Below are positions 28,451 through 43,700 of a stretch of DNA of 64,000 nucleotides, one piece after another. How positions within the stretch are numbered: the stretch's first letter is position 1; each line of letters starts with the position of its first letter. Below the pieces are notes generated by a model, which saw nothing but the letters and a program-made list of their open reading frames with translations, ran no database searches and was not told the origin of the DNA. The stretch is from contig NC_082635.1 in assembly GCF_030936135.1 (NCBI RefSeq), positions 310,001 to 374,000 of the forward strand, given 5' to 3'. A program made the position numbers and the translations under genes. The stretch is from Gavia stellata (lineage: Eukaryota; Chordata; Aves; Gaviiformes; Gaviidae).

Positions 28451-29514
28451 AAGTCTTTATTACTTTGGAATTAAATTACTACCTCAACCAATTTTTTTTG
28501 CGTGAAATTTAAGCTGCAGCCATGCAGATGGTAACTGAGGAAACGAGTCAATAAGCAACAGTTCAGAGAAGTTTTTTTCCCCGTGTCCTAGATCTGTGGG
28601 TAGTCTTATAAGCATGAAATATATTTCTTCTACTGCCTTCTGTTGAGGTGGTGTGGATTAAACTGTCTTTAAAAATACTACTGTATTATCACGCAATCAG
28701 GTATGTTCCTGATGCAGTTTTTAGGCGATAGTGCCAAATCTGCTTTTAACAAGAATCCACGGCAATAGCGGTAATTCACTTACAAGCAGCTTTTCTTTAC
28801 GAGTCACAATTTCCCTGTGACTGTTATATAGTTTGTAAGAGTAATTGCACTATGTTCATTGTTCGCTGTAAAATCATTAATTTTAGTGCCGTGGTTTCAC
28901 ATTAGTAACATTTAATTATTTTTTAACAGAATAATGGTTTAAGTGAGGTGGTTTTGTACTGATTTCTTAAAGCCCAGATGGCAGTTAATCCATTAAAATT
29001 GCATTAATATTTGCTAATGACAAAACAAGGGAATTACAATATTGCAGAGCAGCCTATTTTTGGATAATTGCACATCCGTTAATCATTCGTACCTAGCAGG
29101 AGTGAAAAGAAGCAGCCATTAGAGGCAAGAAGGGTTCGGAGCGCAGGATGGAGTGACAGTAGAAATGGGCTTCTTAAAAAAGCAAGTATTTGAAAGAGAA
29201 AGCTTGTCATGCGCTATATAAAATATCATAAAAGTTGTTGAGAAAAAATGATCAGGAAGCAAGACATTACTAAGAGGATGCTTCTTAGAAAAAACTTTAA
29301 GTATACAGTGAACTAACTTTGTGCAAATTCTGTTGTAGGATTTGTTTTACTGTAACTCAGTTGTTCTTAACAGAAAATTTATCATTTTCTACATAGAACT
29401 GACTCGAATATAAAAAGAGATGTTCAGAATTGGAATTTGAAACCAGCACTGAAAACCAGACAGGCAAAGGCTACTGTTTGTAGAGCTACAGCTGAGGTGT
29501 GAAAAATGTGGAGT

Positions 29515-29918
29515 TATTCACAGTTCATAGGTTAATGCGGGTGGGAAGGAGCCTCAGAGGGTCTGTAGTCCTATCTCCTGCTGAACGCAGGGTCAGCTCT
29601 GGGATCAGGGCTCTGCCATCACCGCATCCCAGAATGGAGGTCCCGCAACCTTTCTGGACAACCTGCTTCACGGTCCTCGCATTGAAAAGGGTTTTTCCTT
29701 GTGTCCAGCTTGAACCTCAATTGTATTAATTTCTGCCCCTTGTCTTTTGATCTCCCATCACGAACTGCTGTGAAAAGCCTGGCTCCATCTCCCTGATAAA
29801 CTCCTTGGAGGTACGAGAAGGTTCCTGCTACGGGTTGTCCCTGAAGCCTTCTCTTCTCCAGGCTGATTAAGCCCTGTCCTCTCAGCCTCTTGTACTGTAT
29901 GTGCTCTAACCATTCAGA
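29515..29918 (-). mobile_element. CR1 LINE fragment, degenerate
   Basis: The + strand contains CR1-typical reverse-complement blocks: CTTCTCTTCTCCAGGCTGAT, CCTGTCCTCTCAGCCTC and a block ending GTGTCCAGCTTGAACCTC. The 3' tail at the left is eroded. Divergence is greater than in the 14.9 kb copy. Confidence 0.85.
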
Positions 29919-31746
29919 GGTTTTGGAGAGGGTTTGGTGGATTGGTTTATCTCTTTTATTTATTTTTTACAAAATATTTTGCAGAGACTTGGTCAGCATT
30001 GCATACAACTAAAGATTAATCTCTCATAAGAGAATGTGTAAAATTGGTTAAAAGGTAAGCACATGGTTTATACTGAGTTTGGTGCTCTCTGACTTGAAGT
30101 AATAATACTGTAGAAGTCATGGGTTGATTTTAATAACTTCTTTGCCCTCTAAGGAGCTTTAAATTTGATCTAACCCAACTAATTTCCAGACTCTGCAACT
30201 GTGATACTTTAATTCTGTATCTTAAAGATCTGTTGCCCTGTAAAGGAGCTCTAGCTCATGGAAATCATTAAAGTAAAACAAAACAAAACAACATAAAAAC
30301 CCTCCAAAAAAACCCCAAGCCCACAAACAAACATACCGTAAGAATCTGCTGACTTATAGCAAACTGTGCTCTTGTAATCAAAGGCTTCGGTAGTCTCTTT
30401 TACAGACAGCTGACTCAGCAGATTATGCGGCTGTCCCCACCTTTGTGCTAAACTGAGGACCACGTCTTGTGTTGCGCTGCTTGTTCTCAAAGGCAGTTGT
30501 TGATTATTTTTACACTGCATTTACCCACTATGTGAAGGAACCGTCATGTGGAACTAACTTTAATCAGCTGCGATCTCCAGGGTGCTGAAGCTTATATGTG
30601 AAGTAAAACTACGTGTGCTTATTTGCAAAAAGACCGCTATCCTTCTTTTGGAGTAGGATTCGCCAGCTGGAGTTTGGATTTGGGTTGTACCAGGACACTC
30701 GCATGAAACACATAGCTTGAGTCCTTTACGTTGCAGATTGGGAGTTTTAGCCTTCATGGTTGCTTGAGTCACCACACTTAATGTTTAGCAATTTTCCAGC
30801 CAGCTGGAGGTAAAGTAGAAACGAAAATCTACCCTTAGTATAGCAGGCAAGCACTTCAGATACAATGGGAAATAACTTGGCATACACAAGATTTCACAGA
30901 GATAATTTCATTGACCAAACCCATGTGCAATTACAAAATTTATTTTTCTAAAGCTGCTACCTGTGCTGCACAGAAAAAAATAGATACCTGTTTCTCTGAT
31001 TGAACACAGCCTTGCTTTTCAGAAATGCCTTTGAAGGTATTTCTCCTTCTTATTTGCTGTAGAAGTTTTAGACCCCTGTGACCTCCTGGGGAAAAAACCC
31101 CTTGTCCTTAAAACGTGCATTTCTGCAAAGAGCTCACTGCTTGGTACAGGTAAGACTGAGGAGGGGCACAGATGAGCTTGGGGGGTAAGACAAAAATGTT
31201 GTAATGGTGAGGAGAGCATAATCACAAAGTAACGAAGTGATATGCAGGTTGAAATGAGGCTCTAGCCCCAGCAGTCGGATGTGCGTAGAGAGAGTTACGT
31301 AGATGGTACTTTTAACCTAAAAAGTCTTGTATATTTATTTGCTTTTTCTCCTCACATTCCTCTCACCAAGTATCAGCTTCACATCTTGCGTTATTCCACC
31401 TATTAAAGTACAACTGTCAACACTGTTGGTTGTGAAGAGCTGCTAGTAGGTAGATAACCCTGTTAGCGCATCCCAGAGCAGCAGTAGCGATGGACTGTTG
31501 CCGCACAGTCAATCTTAAGCGTTGCTGTCAGGAGGAGAGCGGAGCCAAACTAGCACAGAACTAGAAGCTCTTAGCTCTAAAAACATCCGAGTTAATATTA
31601 GCAGTTCATTTCATTATTGTCTCGAAAGGTGTTTCCAGTTTGCACAGGTGGACTTGTAATGAAAACTGCAGTGTAAACCTATTTCTAATGCCCACTTAAA
31701 ATACATTTACATGGATTTCTTCTTTTTTTTTTTTTTTCCCCTTTAG
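29919..31746. other. Upstream flank of the LRFN3 coding exon
   Basis: AT-rich. The last part is a T run (about 31722-31738) followed by CCCCTTTAG, a strong polypyrimidine tract and 3' splice acceptor. This region is therefore best read as the end of an intron in the LRFN3 5' untranslated region, with the transcription start further upstream at a place I cannot see. An A/C tract occurs at 30275-30335. Confidence 0.6.
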
Positions 31747-31765
31747 GTCTGTTATTTTTCTTACG

Positions 31766-34700
31766 ATGGAAAGGCTGGTTGTCTATCTACTGGTTATTAG
31801 CACAGCTGTGAAGGCCATGATGTGTCCCAAAAGATGCATGTGTCAAAACCTGTCTCCATCCTTCACAATTCTCTGTACGAAGACGGGGCTTCTCTTTGTG
31901 CCCCCCAGTATTGACAGGAGAACAGCAGAACTAAGGTTAATGGATAACTTTATCACTACGCTTAGGAGAAAAGATTTTGCAAACATGACTAATCTAATTC
32001 ATTTGACACTCTCGAGGAATACAATAAGTCAAATCATGCCTTACGCATTTTTTGATCTTAAAGGCCTTCACGCCTTACACTTGGATAGTAATAGACTGAC
32101 TTACATCAACGAAGATCATTTCAAAGGTTTAATTAACCTTCGGCATTTAATACTCAGTAACAATCAATTAAACTATATCTCTCCTGGGTCACTGGATGAC
32201 TTTATCGAAACAATCGAAGACCTGGATCTGTCCTACAACAATCTCGTTAACGTTCCTTGGGAAACAATTGCCAAACTTTCTAATGTCAATACGGTCAGTT
32301 TGGATCATAATCTCATTGAGTTTGTGCCAGAGGGAATCTTCTCAAACCTTCACAAACTTGCCCGTCTAGACATGACCTCCAACAAGTTGAAAAAGATCCC
32401 TCCCGATCCTTTGTTTTCCAGAATACCCGTGTACGCCAAGTCTAAAGGATCTCCGCTGTCGTCCCTGGTGCTTAGCTTCGGAGGGAATCCTTTGCACTGC
32501 AACTGCGAACTCGTGTGGCTGAGACGCCTCACCAGAGAAGACGATCTAGAAACCTGCGCCTCTCCACCAGAACTGATGGGCAAATACTTTTGGTCTATTA
32601 AAGAGGAGGAATTTGTCTGTGAGCCCCCAATGATAACGCACCGAACCCCAAAACTAACAGTGACAGAAGGCCAAAGCGTCTCTTTGAAGTGTAAAGCTGT
32701 TGGCGATCCAGATCCCTATGTTCGCTGGATCTCACCCGATGGGAAGCTGGTCTCTAACACATCTAGGACGATTTCTTATGAGAATGGTACTCTGGATATT
32801 TTGGTTACTTCTTTGACTGACAAGGGCACGTTTACCTGCATAGCGTCAAATGCTGCGGGAGAGTCGACGGCTCCAGTCGAACTCCTCGTTACCCCGTACC
32901 CTAACCTTGCTAACAGCACCAACTGCGATAAAGACGCAGAGCCTGGCCCCTCAGATATTCTCATATCTGCTAAATCAAGCTTTCCAAATGAAACGAAGGC
33001 TCAGCAAGAGAAGGTGGTCGTGGTTGCTGAGCTGACATCGTCCTCTGCTCTTATCCAGTGGCCTTCTCAGCATCACCTCCCTGGGATTCGAATGTACCAG
33101 ATTCAGTATAACAGTTCTGCTGACGACATACTAGTGTACAGGTAATGCTGCTCGCATACCCATGCTCAAAACTCTGTGAAGTAGGTAGTGGAAGTAAGAA
33201 AAAAGGATAGCATAGTTTGACATATTCCGTGTAATGAGTGCTATCTTGCAAGCAGTAACTGTAAATGACGGGATGAGGAGAAAACGTCTGCCTTAGACTT
33301 TGCTCGTTAAACTCCCGTTGTTGAGTTACACTATTAAAACTAATAATACATCTGCTTCTGTGCTGCCTCTTGAGTATTTCTAAACTCTTTACAGACATAA
33401 TTAAGTTTCATAGTCCAGTTTAATGGACCAAGTGAAGCTGATGAGCAATATCTTAGTTGTTAACATTTCAGGAAATTGAGATGGAGATTTTAGTTACCTT
33501 TTATGCTGATTAAGTGTAATTATTTTACTTAAAAATATGGAGAAGAGAGAAAAAAATCAAGATGCCCAAAGTTGTGAGATGCCCAAAGCAACATTCTGCC
33601 TATATGGATATGACCTTACCATGTTAGGCCAAACCTTCAGCCTGTATTAGTCGCTGCGTGCTTCCTTTTCTCCACTTTTGTGGTGTCATGAAACTCACTG
33701 GTATGAATTGGACACTGCACAGGAAGTTTTAGGTTATGTATTTTGTGTGGATTTCATATTGGTCCACTGGGGTTTATTTGGTAAAATTTGCTTGGGAATA
33801 ACTATTTGATATTAAGTCTTAGTGGGCAGTGTGCAGATTAAGTTTATAGCCGTACCCCCGTGCAGGGGTCATTGAGTTTCTGATTATCTGCCTTTCTGTT
33901 TATAGGCTTTACGCCTTTCTCTTTACAGGCTTTTGTTTGTGATTAACTGGGGGTGGAAGGGATAGGGAGGGGTAGAATGACTTTAAAATGGGAGCTAGCA
34001 TTTGATTCGGATTTAATGTTTCATAGTTGTGCGCTTCATAAGGATGATAATTTCTTTAAACTGAGTGATAATGATTCTTCTAATGTAATGCCACTGGTTG
34101 CACTAAAGTTTGGAGTGGAGTAAGCGAAAGGAGAATGACATCTAATAGCTTCAGAAATAGACCTGAAAGTTTGGGTTCAAAAATACTGCTTTAGCAAGCA
34201 GTCCCCTAAGGAAAGGAATGTAGGATAGTTGTTCCACTGGGATTCCTATTTCAAATACCTACCATTGCAAGCAAATTCTTGTAAAAAAACGGAACGGTGT
34301 ATGAAAATTGCGCGAAGTCCTTGAAATAGACGTTTCACTTTACAGTCACTTGGGATTTTCAGAAGTCTCATGTTAAAATGCCCATCGCCAGAGTCTCTTT
34401 GAGGAAGGATGCCATTCATCCTCCCGTTGTCACGGCTACGAGCTAGAAAGGAAGCAGGAGGACTCGGTGAGGGTAAGCAAGGGTCTCTTAAGAGGGGGTG
34501 GGCGGATGCCTTGTTGGTATCTGACAAGGATGGTGAGGAGCTGGCTGGAAGATGAAGCCTCATTTACTTGTCAGCTGTGAGAACATTTGTGACATTGCTG
34601 TTTGAAAGAACCACAAAGTTGCGAAATGAAGGGAAATGTGAAGCAGAGATGTCTCGATAGCTGTGACTGGGGTTTCTAAAGGGATTTTATTCAGTTCTCC

Positions 34701-37700
34701 CACTAGAAAGTAAAGTGAAGCAAGCAAAGTGAGAAGGAGGTAGAGCCAGTGGGTGCATCGCAGGCACAGCCAGTAGTGTAAGAGAGTTGTTTAATGGGAT
34801 TTTTCATCCTTTGTCATAACAGCTGGTGAGCTGAGTTGGCAGCCTTCTTACAATTGCAGCAATTCATTCTCGATGAGTTTAAAACTTCCAGACTTCCCAA
34901 AGACTGTAAAAATAAATGAGTGACTCAAGTGGTAGCTTGTTAATAAATCTGTAGAGTTGAATACTGCTGCCGCTGAATGGCCTTGTCCCTAAAGAAGAAA
35001 TGGGGAAGAATACTATGTTTCCATGCCCCTTTCTCGGCCCAGATGCCTGTTAACCAAGAGGCTCGGGTTGGTAACAAACCCATAAAATACTTGATGCTTC
35101 AAATTACAGAGCAGCAATTTCAAATAATACAATGTAATAGACTGTAGTATAATGGGCTTCTCAAAGACGAAAATTCGTGTGTTCTCGTTCAGTTCCCACA
35201 GTGAGTAATCATCAAATATAGATTCTTAAAGGAAGTTTTGTGCTGAAGTGAGAGGAATGATAATTGGGCAGCAATTCTGCATTTGCAGTTATCTGAACAA
35301 CTGCTACTTCAAGTTACGCTCTAAACATCCGAGTGTTTTCAGTTGAGTGCATTAATGCACAAAGCACAACTGGAGAAACAGGAGTCCCCAGATTTGTTTG
35401 CTGATCCTTTGCATGGTCAGGACCTGTCTCACACCCTCTGTTTCTGGTAAGGTATATAAACATCTGTTTCACGGAGTCAGTCTGTTGACATATGAAGATG
35501 TAAATAGATGTGTAGTAGCATCCAGTAGCACCCAGCAGTGGCAGCGCTTCAGTCCTGCCAAAGGAGTTTTACAGAAGGTGGAAAGCTTCCTTCTACCTAG
35601 AGCATGCTGCGTAATTTATTTCTGGCAGGTGATAGCTCGCTGCCTGGAAAAAGTATTAAGCGGTGCAGGATGCATCAGAAACCTGTCGCTTCTGTCAAGT
35701 TGAGCGTTACCACGGGAAAAGCAGTTGCTATGGCAACTTTGCTTTATCTCGAGAATTTAAGTTGCTCCTTTGACTCCTTTATTTTTCCTCACCTTTCCAT
35801 TTCCTTCTCCCTCTGAGTAGGTATTTGTGGATAAGTGCGTGTGCGTGTTCATCTGTGCCCGTGCTAGGGGCCTATGGAAGTAAAGGGAGGGAGATGATAT
35901 TCTTCCCAATTTTCCCTTTAGACTGTGACCAAATTACCCATTCATGTATGTAAGAATAATGTACGCGCCCTGCACATGGTTACGCCGCCTGTGCACACTT
36001 GCACATAAATGTACCATAATTGCTCCTTGTTGTTCCCACTTTGGGAGATTCACAACACATAGCCACACAGCGTTTTTCCCGGCGGTGAATACGGAAAGGA
36101 AAATAGGAGTTGTGCTTCTGACTCCGCTGGTTATTGTGTTGTCTCAGGTGAGTCACTTAACTCCTCTCTTTCTGTGAAATGGAAACTATCGCTCTGACCT
36201 ATCTCCTGGGACAGGGGTTAGCAAAACTGAAGGCAGACATTAGTTGCGGAGAAAGAAAATTGCATCAGAGTGAAGCATCTGGCAAGATGAGTAGCAGCAA
36301 TCCAGAATCAGTAAATTAAGGTGCAGGTAGCAATTTGCGGAAAGCATCAATATTGAAAGTAAGAGCCTTGTTTGTTTTCAGAAGAAAGGTCGGAAACTGT
36401 TGTTGTACAGCCATGTATACAGTGAATCAAGAATCGTAATAGCCACTTTGTGCAGCTTTTCCTTCTCTGAGATATAAATGGAGCTGTATTCTTTAAACAG
36501 CTTACAGTCTTGATGCTGATTACAGTTCCTGTGCAATTTGGACTTCACGATGCTATAATTTTAGTTTAACTGTCGTTGCTCAAGTCTCCTCAGGTTTCTA
36601 GTGCTAGTCGTGGGGAAGAGATATCAGCAGAACTGACCTTTCGATACTCCAATAGTAGTGATGAATACTATACAAGCTTTAGAAAGCAATAACTAATCTG
36701 GGAGAGAAACCATGCTAGCATTTATTTTTTTTGCTGCTTTGTCATGATGTGTGTACGTGTTTGTGTGTACGTCTAGATGAAAATGCACCTCTTTTTTATG
36801 CTGATATGGTTCATATGTATCTTTATGAAAATTACTCCCTGCATTAGGTTATGGGATAAAAGGCTCACCTCCACAAGACCCTGGGCCTCCTTTCTCTTGT
36901 AGCCTCCCTCAGTGTGCAAGAGAGAAGTGGGGGCAGCAAGCGATGCTCAAAATCCCCTGAAGGGAACTGCAAGTGCTCCTATTTTGTCTGCCAGTGCTTC
37001 CTCAAATGGCCAGCAAACTAAAAAAAACGTGATTCTGTGTTTCTGAGCTAGGCTGGATAAACTTCAATTTGTACCGCAGTTGATATAAGCAGTAGATTAC
37101 TAATGCTTCATAATGATCTGATTGATGTCCTACTCAATTAGAAGCTGGATCTCATAACATCAAAGGCAATAGTCTCCTAAGCATTGAATTTAATCTTTCA
37201 TAGCTAGTGATCATCTAACTTTAATTAGCTGCAACTACATGCTATAAATTAGAAGATGAGTATTTAATAGTGATGCTTCTCTATAGATAATTGAGAGACT
37301 ATATATTGCATAAAACTGCTGATAATATGTCCGTGTTTTCTCTGTTGAGAGAAAAACTTAGAAATTGAGAGGCAGACCGCTTTTAATACGGAGTACAAAG
37401 TACCCTTGTTTAAAGGGCAGAGCTGTCACTCTTGGGGAAAAGGTGATATATTGCCAGATCAATATAGCAATGATTACATCTGTTGCATGAAAAGCAGTTG
37501 GAATCAGCCACACTACGTCTGCTCAAAAATTCTTAAATTAGTTCAACGCAGTGCAACGGAAAGCCTCAGGACCATGCTAGATTTCAAACAGTGAAGTTTG
37601 AAAGAGGTTTTATATAGCTCCTCATCAGTCAGGAACGTGCCACAAGACTTGGTGTTTCCTTTCTGTGTGCCCTTGACACTCCGGACCTTGCACGTGCACT

Positions 37701-40700
37701 GTGAGGATGGAATCAGGTTTGCAGGTAGTGCAACATGCCTCTCAACCGGTGGAGTTGCCGTGTGTGCGTGCAGTAACTCCAGCGGTTTTGGAGTACGTCG
37801 GGATTACTGTGGTTATCCAGCAGGTCTGCACACGAGCGGTGGCTGTTTGTCTGGACTTGAGGAAATCTTGGGCAAATGGTCATATTTGCATTTCTTCACC
37901 TAGCCAGCAGACTTTCCTCAAAAAAAGAGGACATACCAGTGGAAGTCCAGAAATACGGGAACCATCTGACACCTGCAAATACAGCGGGTCACATGATTTG
38001 TCACTCTTGGGCTTTAATTTCGGTAGCTTTTTTCCTTATCTTTCAGCATAGCAGTTGTCATGACAGTTTCCAGGCTTCTTCAGGGAATTTCTCCTCGGAA
38101 ACCTCTTCTTCAGGTTTCCCTTTATGGGGAAAAGCCTTACTTTCTCATAGTTAACTGGGTACTGAGTTAATTGGGATTGCCCTTACAAAGCTGGAACCCT
38201 CAAACCACAGAGGTCACTTCTCCATTGTCGTTCCCCGCCTTCCCACACCCTCATGATTGTTGTTAACGAAGCTGCCCAGTGTAACCTCTCACTTTGGCAC
38301 CGATTGCTGCTGGAGCTTCATCACGGTTTATGAAAATAAGACCTTGCAGATGCAAATGATGGATGGTAGTTGTTGCAGTATGGAGAGATCATTCAAACAT
38401 GAAATATCACTGTCTTGTTTCCCAAACATTTAAGATGCTGTGCTTTTTTTGGAAGAGGAAAACATCCCTGTTTCCTTTGGTACTGTTGATGCAGAAGTAT
38501 GCTTTTTTTTAAATAGTATGAATAAGAATCAATTGCTGTCATTGCTTCTATTGAAAATTTTGGCATGATTTGTGTGAAAGCTCTATAAATAAGAAACCTG
38601 CCATCAATGCTTCATAACTGTCTACATCTTCTGGTGCATGGTCATTTCATTTCCAGACTGTGGCATCAACCACGTGAAAATAATTCTTTTGAAAAATGCA
38701 GCCAGTAGCCTGGGTTCAGTAACGGTCTAGGATTTTACACTGTCTTAGAATGGTCTTTGTTGGTGGTGGTTTTACCTCCACAGATGTCATAAATCATATC
38801 TGGGTGTCAGTGGGTGTTTCTGTGAAAAAAACCAGACTCTATAGTGATTGCTTTTTAATCCCTTTAATCAGCGAAGTAAACTGGGTGCTCAGGAGTTTAT
38901 TAACAGAATTGGTTCAAAAAGACCTCCTGTCATCAACACCTCAAACTCCCCATCCCTTCCTTTCACCCCCACCCTTCCCCTCCCAGTTGAACAGCTGAAA
39001 TGGCAGAAAAGAAATTGTTTTTCAAACCTTCGAAATCGTGGTGTTGGATTGGGGGCAGAGGGGTTGGCCAAAGTAAAAGTGATTAATTCGAGGCAGTCGG
39101 GCCACAGTATTAGATTTTCCTATGGGCAGCATCATTATCAATTAAAGTCCAAACAAAAGACTCCATCTCTATTTTGAGCTGCTCAGTTTATTTTATTGTT
39201 GTTGACAACGTTGCTAGGAAATATTTCCAATCTCACAAAACGGTGTTTTGTCAGAAGTTTTGTGAGCAGATTTCACAGTTGAGTTTTCACCAAAGGGCTT
39301 TACTTGTTACTGGCTGACTGCAGATGGCAGGGGAAACGCTGGCACAGATTATGGTTTATAGATGTTAGTGCTCCTAAACCAGTTACATGAGCACTGTTCC
39401 TTTAAATCGTTTAAAGTTACTGTTTGGCTATTGAACCCTTTGAAAGATGGTGCTTATGGGCCAACGCCAAGCACAAGCAGACTCTGTGACATTAGAGATA
39501 TAAGAAAACAGGTAGCGTACTTTCAGCTACAAAAAAATGATTTGACAGAATTGTGTCTAAAAACCACAGTTTCAGCAGGTTTTATAGGTAATAGGAAGCT
39601 AGCACCTGATGAAACTCTAATGTAAAGGAAGGGTTTTTTTGAGAAAAGACTGATGGGTGGTTATTGTGAAATAACGTAACTACATTTCTTAAAGAATTAA
39701 AAAAAGGTCAAAAAGCCCCAAAAGAATAGCAAAATAAAAAGTTTTTGCATCCCCGGAGATTTGAGAATCTCTGAGCAGACATGTTTTTTGGTTTCTGTAT
39801 CGCTACTGTGCAACGTCTTTCATGCAAACTAATTATTTAAATCAATGTCTTTGATTGCTGCAAGCTCTGAGTTTGAGATGGAATACTTCCACTGAGAGGG
39901 TCATAAGCTTCACCCCACTTAAGAATCACAGTGCCAGTCACTTGCATTGTCAAGGATCATACGGCATCCTGAATATGTCTCGTAAAAAATCTACAATATA
40001 GTCAACGCTGCTTAAAATATTGTGTCAAACTAAGTGTTAATGGAGGTGTTTGTTCTGAAGATGCCATTTTCTAAACTGTAGTCTGAGGGTTCTGGTAGGA
40101 TGATAAAGCTTTCAGACGATAGATACACTTGCTCCCAATATCTACCCACATGCTTTCTGGCCTTTCCTCCAAGTCCTCGCCATTCGCCACAGCCTGGCAC
40201 TAAAGACCTACCTAGTCAAGCTTGTGCTAATTTGTCAAACTGATTGAGTTTAACCACTATTCGATCATTTACAGCATTACTGAAATATAGTAAATATGGT
40301 ATAGGGAAGACTATACTGCAGACGTAAACGTTCTACAGGCATAAGCGAGAAAACATGCAGAGGTTAACTACTGACATGGCTCTAGGCATATTGCCTACTC
40401 ACTTGTGAGCTGTCCTTCCTCATTTGTAGAGGGTTCCTTGAAACTTCCTAAATATGCCAAAATAGCTATCTTTCCCAGGAGACATGTCTGTGAATAACTG
40501 CTTAGCCAGTGAAGAATCCTTATCTTCTACCTTATCAAGACTATAACGCTTCTCCTTATCCATGGAGCTGAAAATAGCCTTGTATTACCAGAAAAGCTGA
40601 TAGAAATCAAATATATATTCGGTCTTATTCAGCATTTGTACAGGTGATTTGCACAGAAGATCGGAAAGGCCTTCATTTAGAACCTCCTCTTTTTGATGAC

Positions 40701-43700
40701 AGTGACTATAAAAGTATTTCAGCAATAGCTGGGCACGCTGTAATGCAGCACATGCCATACATAGCTATCCATGGTAATTAGTCAAATTTCAATACCGAAC
40801 TCTTCACTGAATAATCCTGACAGTAATGCAATGCAGAAAGTTGTTTGAAAGAAGAAAAGCGAGCATCAAAGGCTGCTGAATAAGGCAAATAATATGGACA
40901 TTAAGCTAGAAAACAGTACTTTGCATAATTTTTGCAATTACACCTCCCTCTCACAGAGGGGCCGACTCCTTAAGACTAGAAAGATGCTGTCTGTATGCTG
41001 TTCCCTTCCTATTGCTGTTGTTTAGTTGGTCTTCTAAACGGTGCCTTCTTCTGCGGAGGCAATTATCTATGACATCCCTTAATTTTTTGCGTATTTGTGC
41101 CCTGAGGTTTGGTGACAGTTTTGTTGATGTCAAGCAATTTTAGACTTCGTGCTACGTAGTTGCCAGCAGTATTCTTCTGGGAGGCATGTCTGATTTCAAA
41201 GCCTTTTAGTGTTGAAAGCAGGCAACTAAATTCTCTGTCTTCTCAGTCTCACCCCTTTGTACGACAAGCAAGAATCTCCTGCTTAGTTTTGGTGTAACTT
41301 GGTGTTTGAACTGAGGGAGGAATGCAGTCCAATCTGAGCCATGGTGTTCTCTTGTCGTTTTTGGCCACTGTGAAATGTGGCTGAACAGAAGACTGAAAAG
41401 TTGATTAGATATTAGTCTGATAACTGGTAACGGTATATGTTTTAGGACGGTGAATGTCAAGGCACAGAGCAAACTGAGTGGTGCTCTGCGGAGCATGAGC
41501 CACACCTGCCAGCTGAGCACTGAGGGCCACGTTCACGTGGAGAGTGTGGAAGAATCACCGTCTGCACAATACCAAAAGTTGTACCTGGAAAAGCCAAGGA
41601 TCGGTGAATTGCTTTCTGGGGTCCCGGTCCAGCGAGACACACAACCTTGGTGTTTTCTTTGACGCGGTGTCACGTTATATAATGACATCGCTGAATGAAA
41701 TTTGTGGAAGAAAGAAAAAAAGCAAGGAGCACGACATACTTTGAGGATTCAGTGGTCAGCTGGTATAGGAGATGTATAACTGTAAAGCAACAATCACGAC
41801 AAAACGCTTGTTCCATAAAGTAATGCTTGCATGGCAGGGAAGGGATGAGTGTGTTGTTAATGCTTGCAGCTGGGAGACCTCATTCTGCATTGCCTGCACC
41901 CTGAATGAATAACGGTGGCCATGAGGAACTTCAAGGGCTTGTTCTGCTGGTCTGCAGCGGTTGTAAGCTTTGCACGTTTCCTCCTACGTTAATGTTGGAC
42001 TAAATTTCTCATTATGTACACGCTAGGAGTTGTTAATGTCGTTTGGATGTCTGAATTTGACGAATCTTTATGTCGTTTTCTCTCAAACCCTGTTTTTCCT
42101 GCAGTAAAAATCTCGTTAGCCTTAAAAGGCAGCACGTGGCCAGATTCTGTGGAGGTCGTGAAGCTGCTGTTATAAACTAGGACCGGGGCAAAGGTTATGA
42201 GTTGCGGTTTGGGAAATTCAAATTGGACATTAGGGGAAAAACACCTACTCGGAGGGTAGTTTAGGGCTGGAATGGTGCCTGGAGAGCTCATGGAAGGTTT
42301 TTCAAGTTGTTGGCTAGGCAGAAGTGTGGTTGACCTGACCTACTGTTTGTGATAGTACTGCTCTGCGTGGGAAGCTGGGGTAGAGATCTCTGGGGGTCTC
42401 CTCCTTTAGTGTTTCTATGAATCTGTGATGGTGCGTGTACATCGACAAGGGAGTGGTTTTATTTTTTTCATAGTCACGGAAATTCAGTTGTTATAACTGA
42501 AGCGGTAGCAGCCATGTGTGTGGAGAATGTTCTTTTGAAGGTGCAGCTCTTCTCTCTTTCCAGCCTCAGCACTGTATGGTCCGTAGTCCCACGGATGACT
42601 ACTTGGAAAAGACTGTATGACAAGTGGTTAGTCTTCTCCAGCACCACCTTTGTGGCCGGGAGAAGGCCATGCTCCTGCCCACTATAAATAGATGTAGTTT
42701 CACTGACTCCTCTGCAACAGCACTACTTTACTCCAGTGAGGAATATCTGAGCCAAACATATGGAGAGCTGGTCTGCAATGGGATATTGCGATTCGTATGG
42801 TCATGACCGGGGTCTGTGGGAATTTGTAACGTAGCATATAGTTTTTCTTTTGGGATCCTTCTCATTTGTCAGTTTAGGACCGATGCTACTTTGCGGTAAA
42901 GGAGTATTTGGAATTGACATTAAACAATCTCAATGTCAGGGGTGCATCAAGGTAAGGAAGTCAGTATGTACTGTTATTGGGCTACAGAAGACACCACTTA
43001 GTTGCCAGCGCATACACTTTGCTCTCATTGTTCTTACCGGTCACCTGATTACGAGACACTGAGCATCCCAGAGCTGTTAGAAGATGGAAATAAGGTTAAT
43101 CTGTGGATCAAAGGTTTGCATCTGCCTTTTTTCCTTGAACTTCAAAATGTGCTTCCCGTGGATGTAGAATTACTAAAATACATTTTGAAGTGCTTAATTT
43201 TATTCTTTTCTGCCATTTAAGTCCTTAAGTCTGCTCCTTCAGTTATGTTTTTTGAAAGGCTGACCGTATTCCATTCTGCGTAGGGCATGTTATGCCCTTT
43301 TATGCTGAAACTGTGGAAATTTAAGATAACGCAGATCAAAACAATGGATCAAGTGGGACTTCTCCTCTGGCCATTGGTAAGCGTGTGCACTCTAGTCCGT
43401 GTTTGTTTGAAACGGCCAAGGTAAAGACACTGTCGTTGCTAAAATCTGTATCTTCCATCCCTACCGAGTAACCTAGGGAATGCTAGCTTTTTGCTGCTTG
43501 TTCCGGTTGCCATGTGCATCTTCTGCTCTGTTAGTTTCCTTACAGTGGCACTGATAGTCGTAAGAGTTCTCCTTAGGCTCGGTCAACTTGGATGCTTACG
43601 GTACTCATTTTCTCTTCCAGGATGATTCCAGCTGCTAGTAAATCCTTCTTCTTGACTGATCTGGTTGCAGGACGTGAGTACGACCTCTGTGTTCTTGCTG

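Noticed and set aside
32350-32583. Antisense and shifted frames inside LRFN3 exon 1
   Set aside because: Shadows of the true coding frame, which is fixed by family similarity and the splice phase.
41440-41750. A possible reverse-transcriptase scrap (LGVFFD motif) in the LRFN3 intron
   Set aside because: Only six residues resemble the CR1 motif and the flanks do not continue the match.
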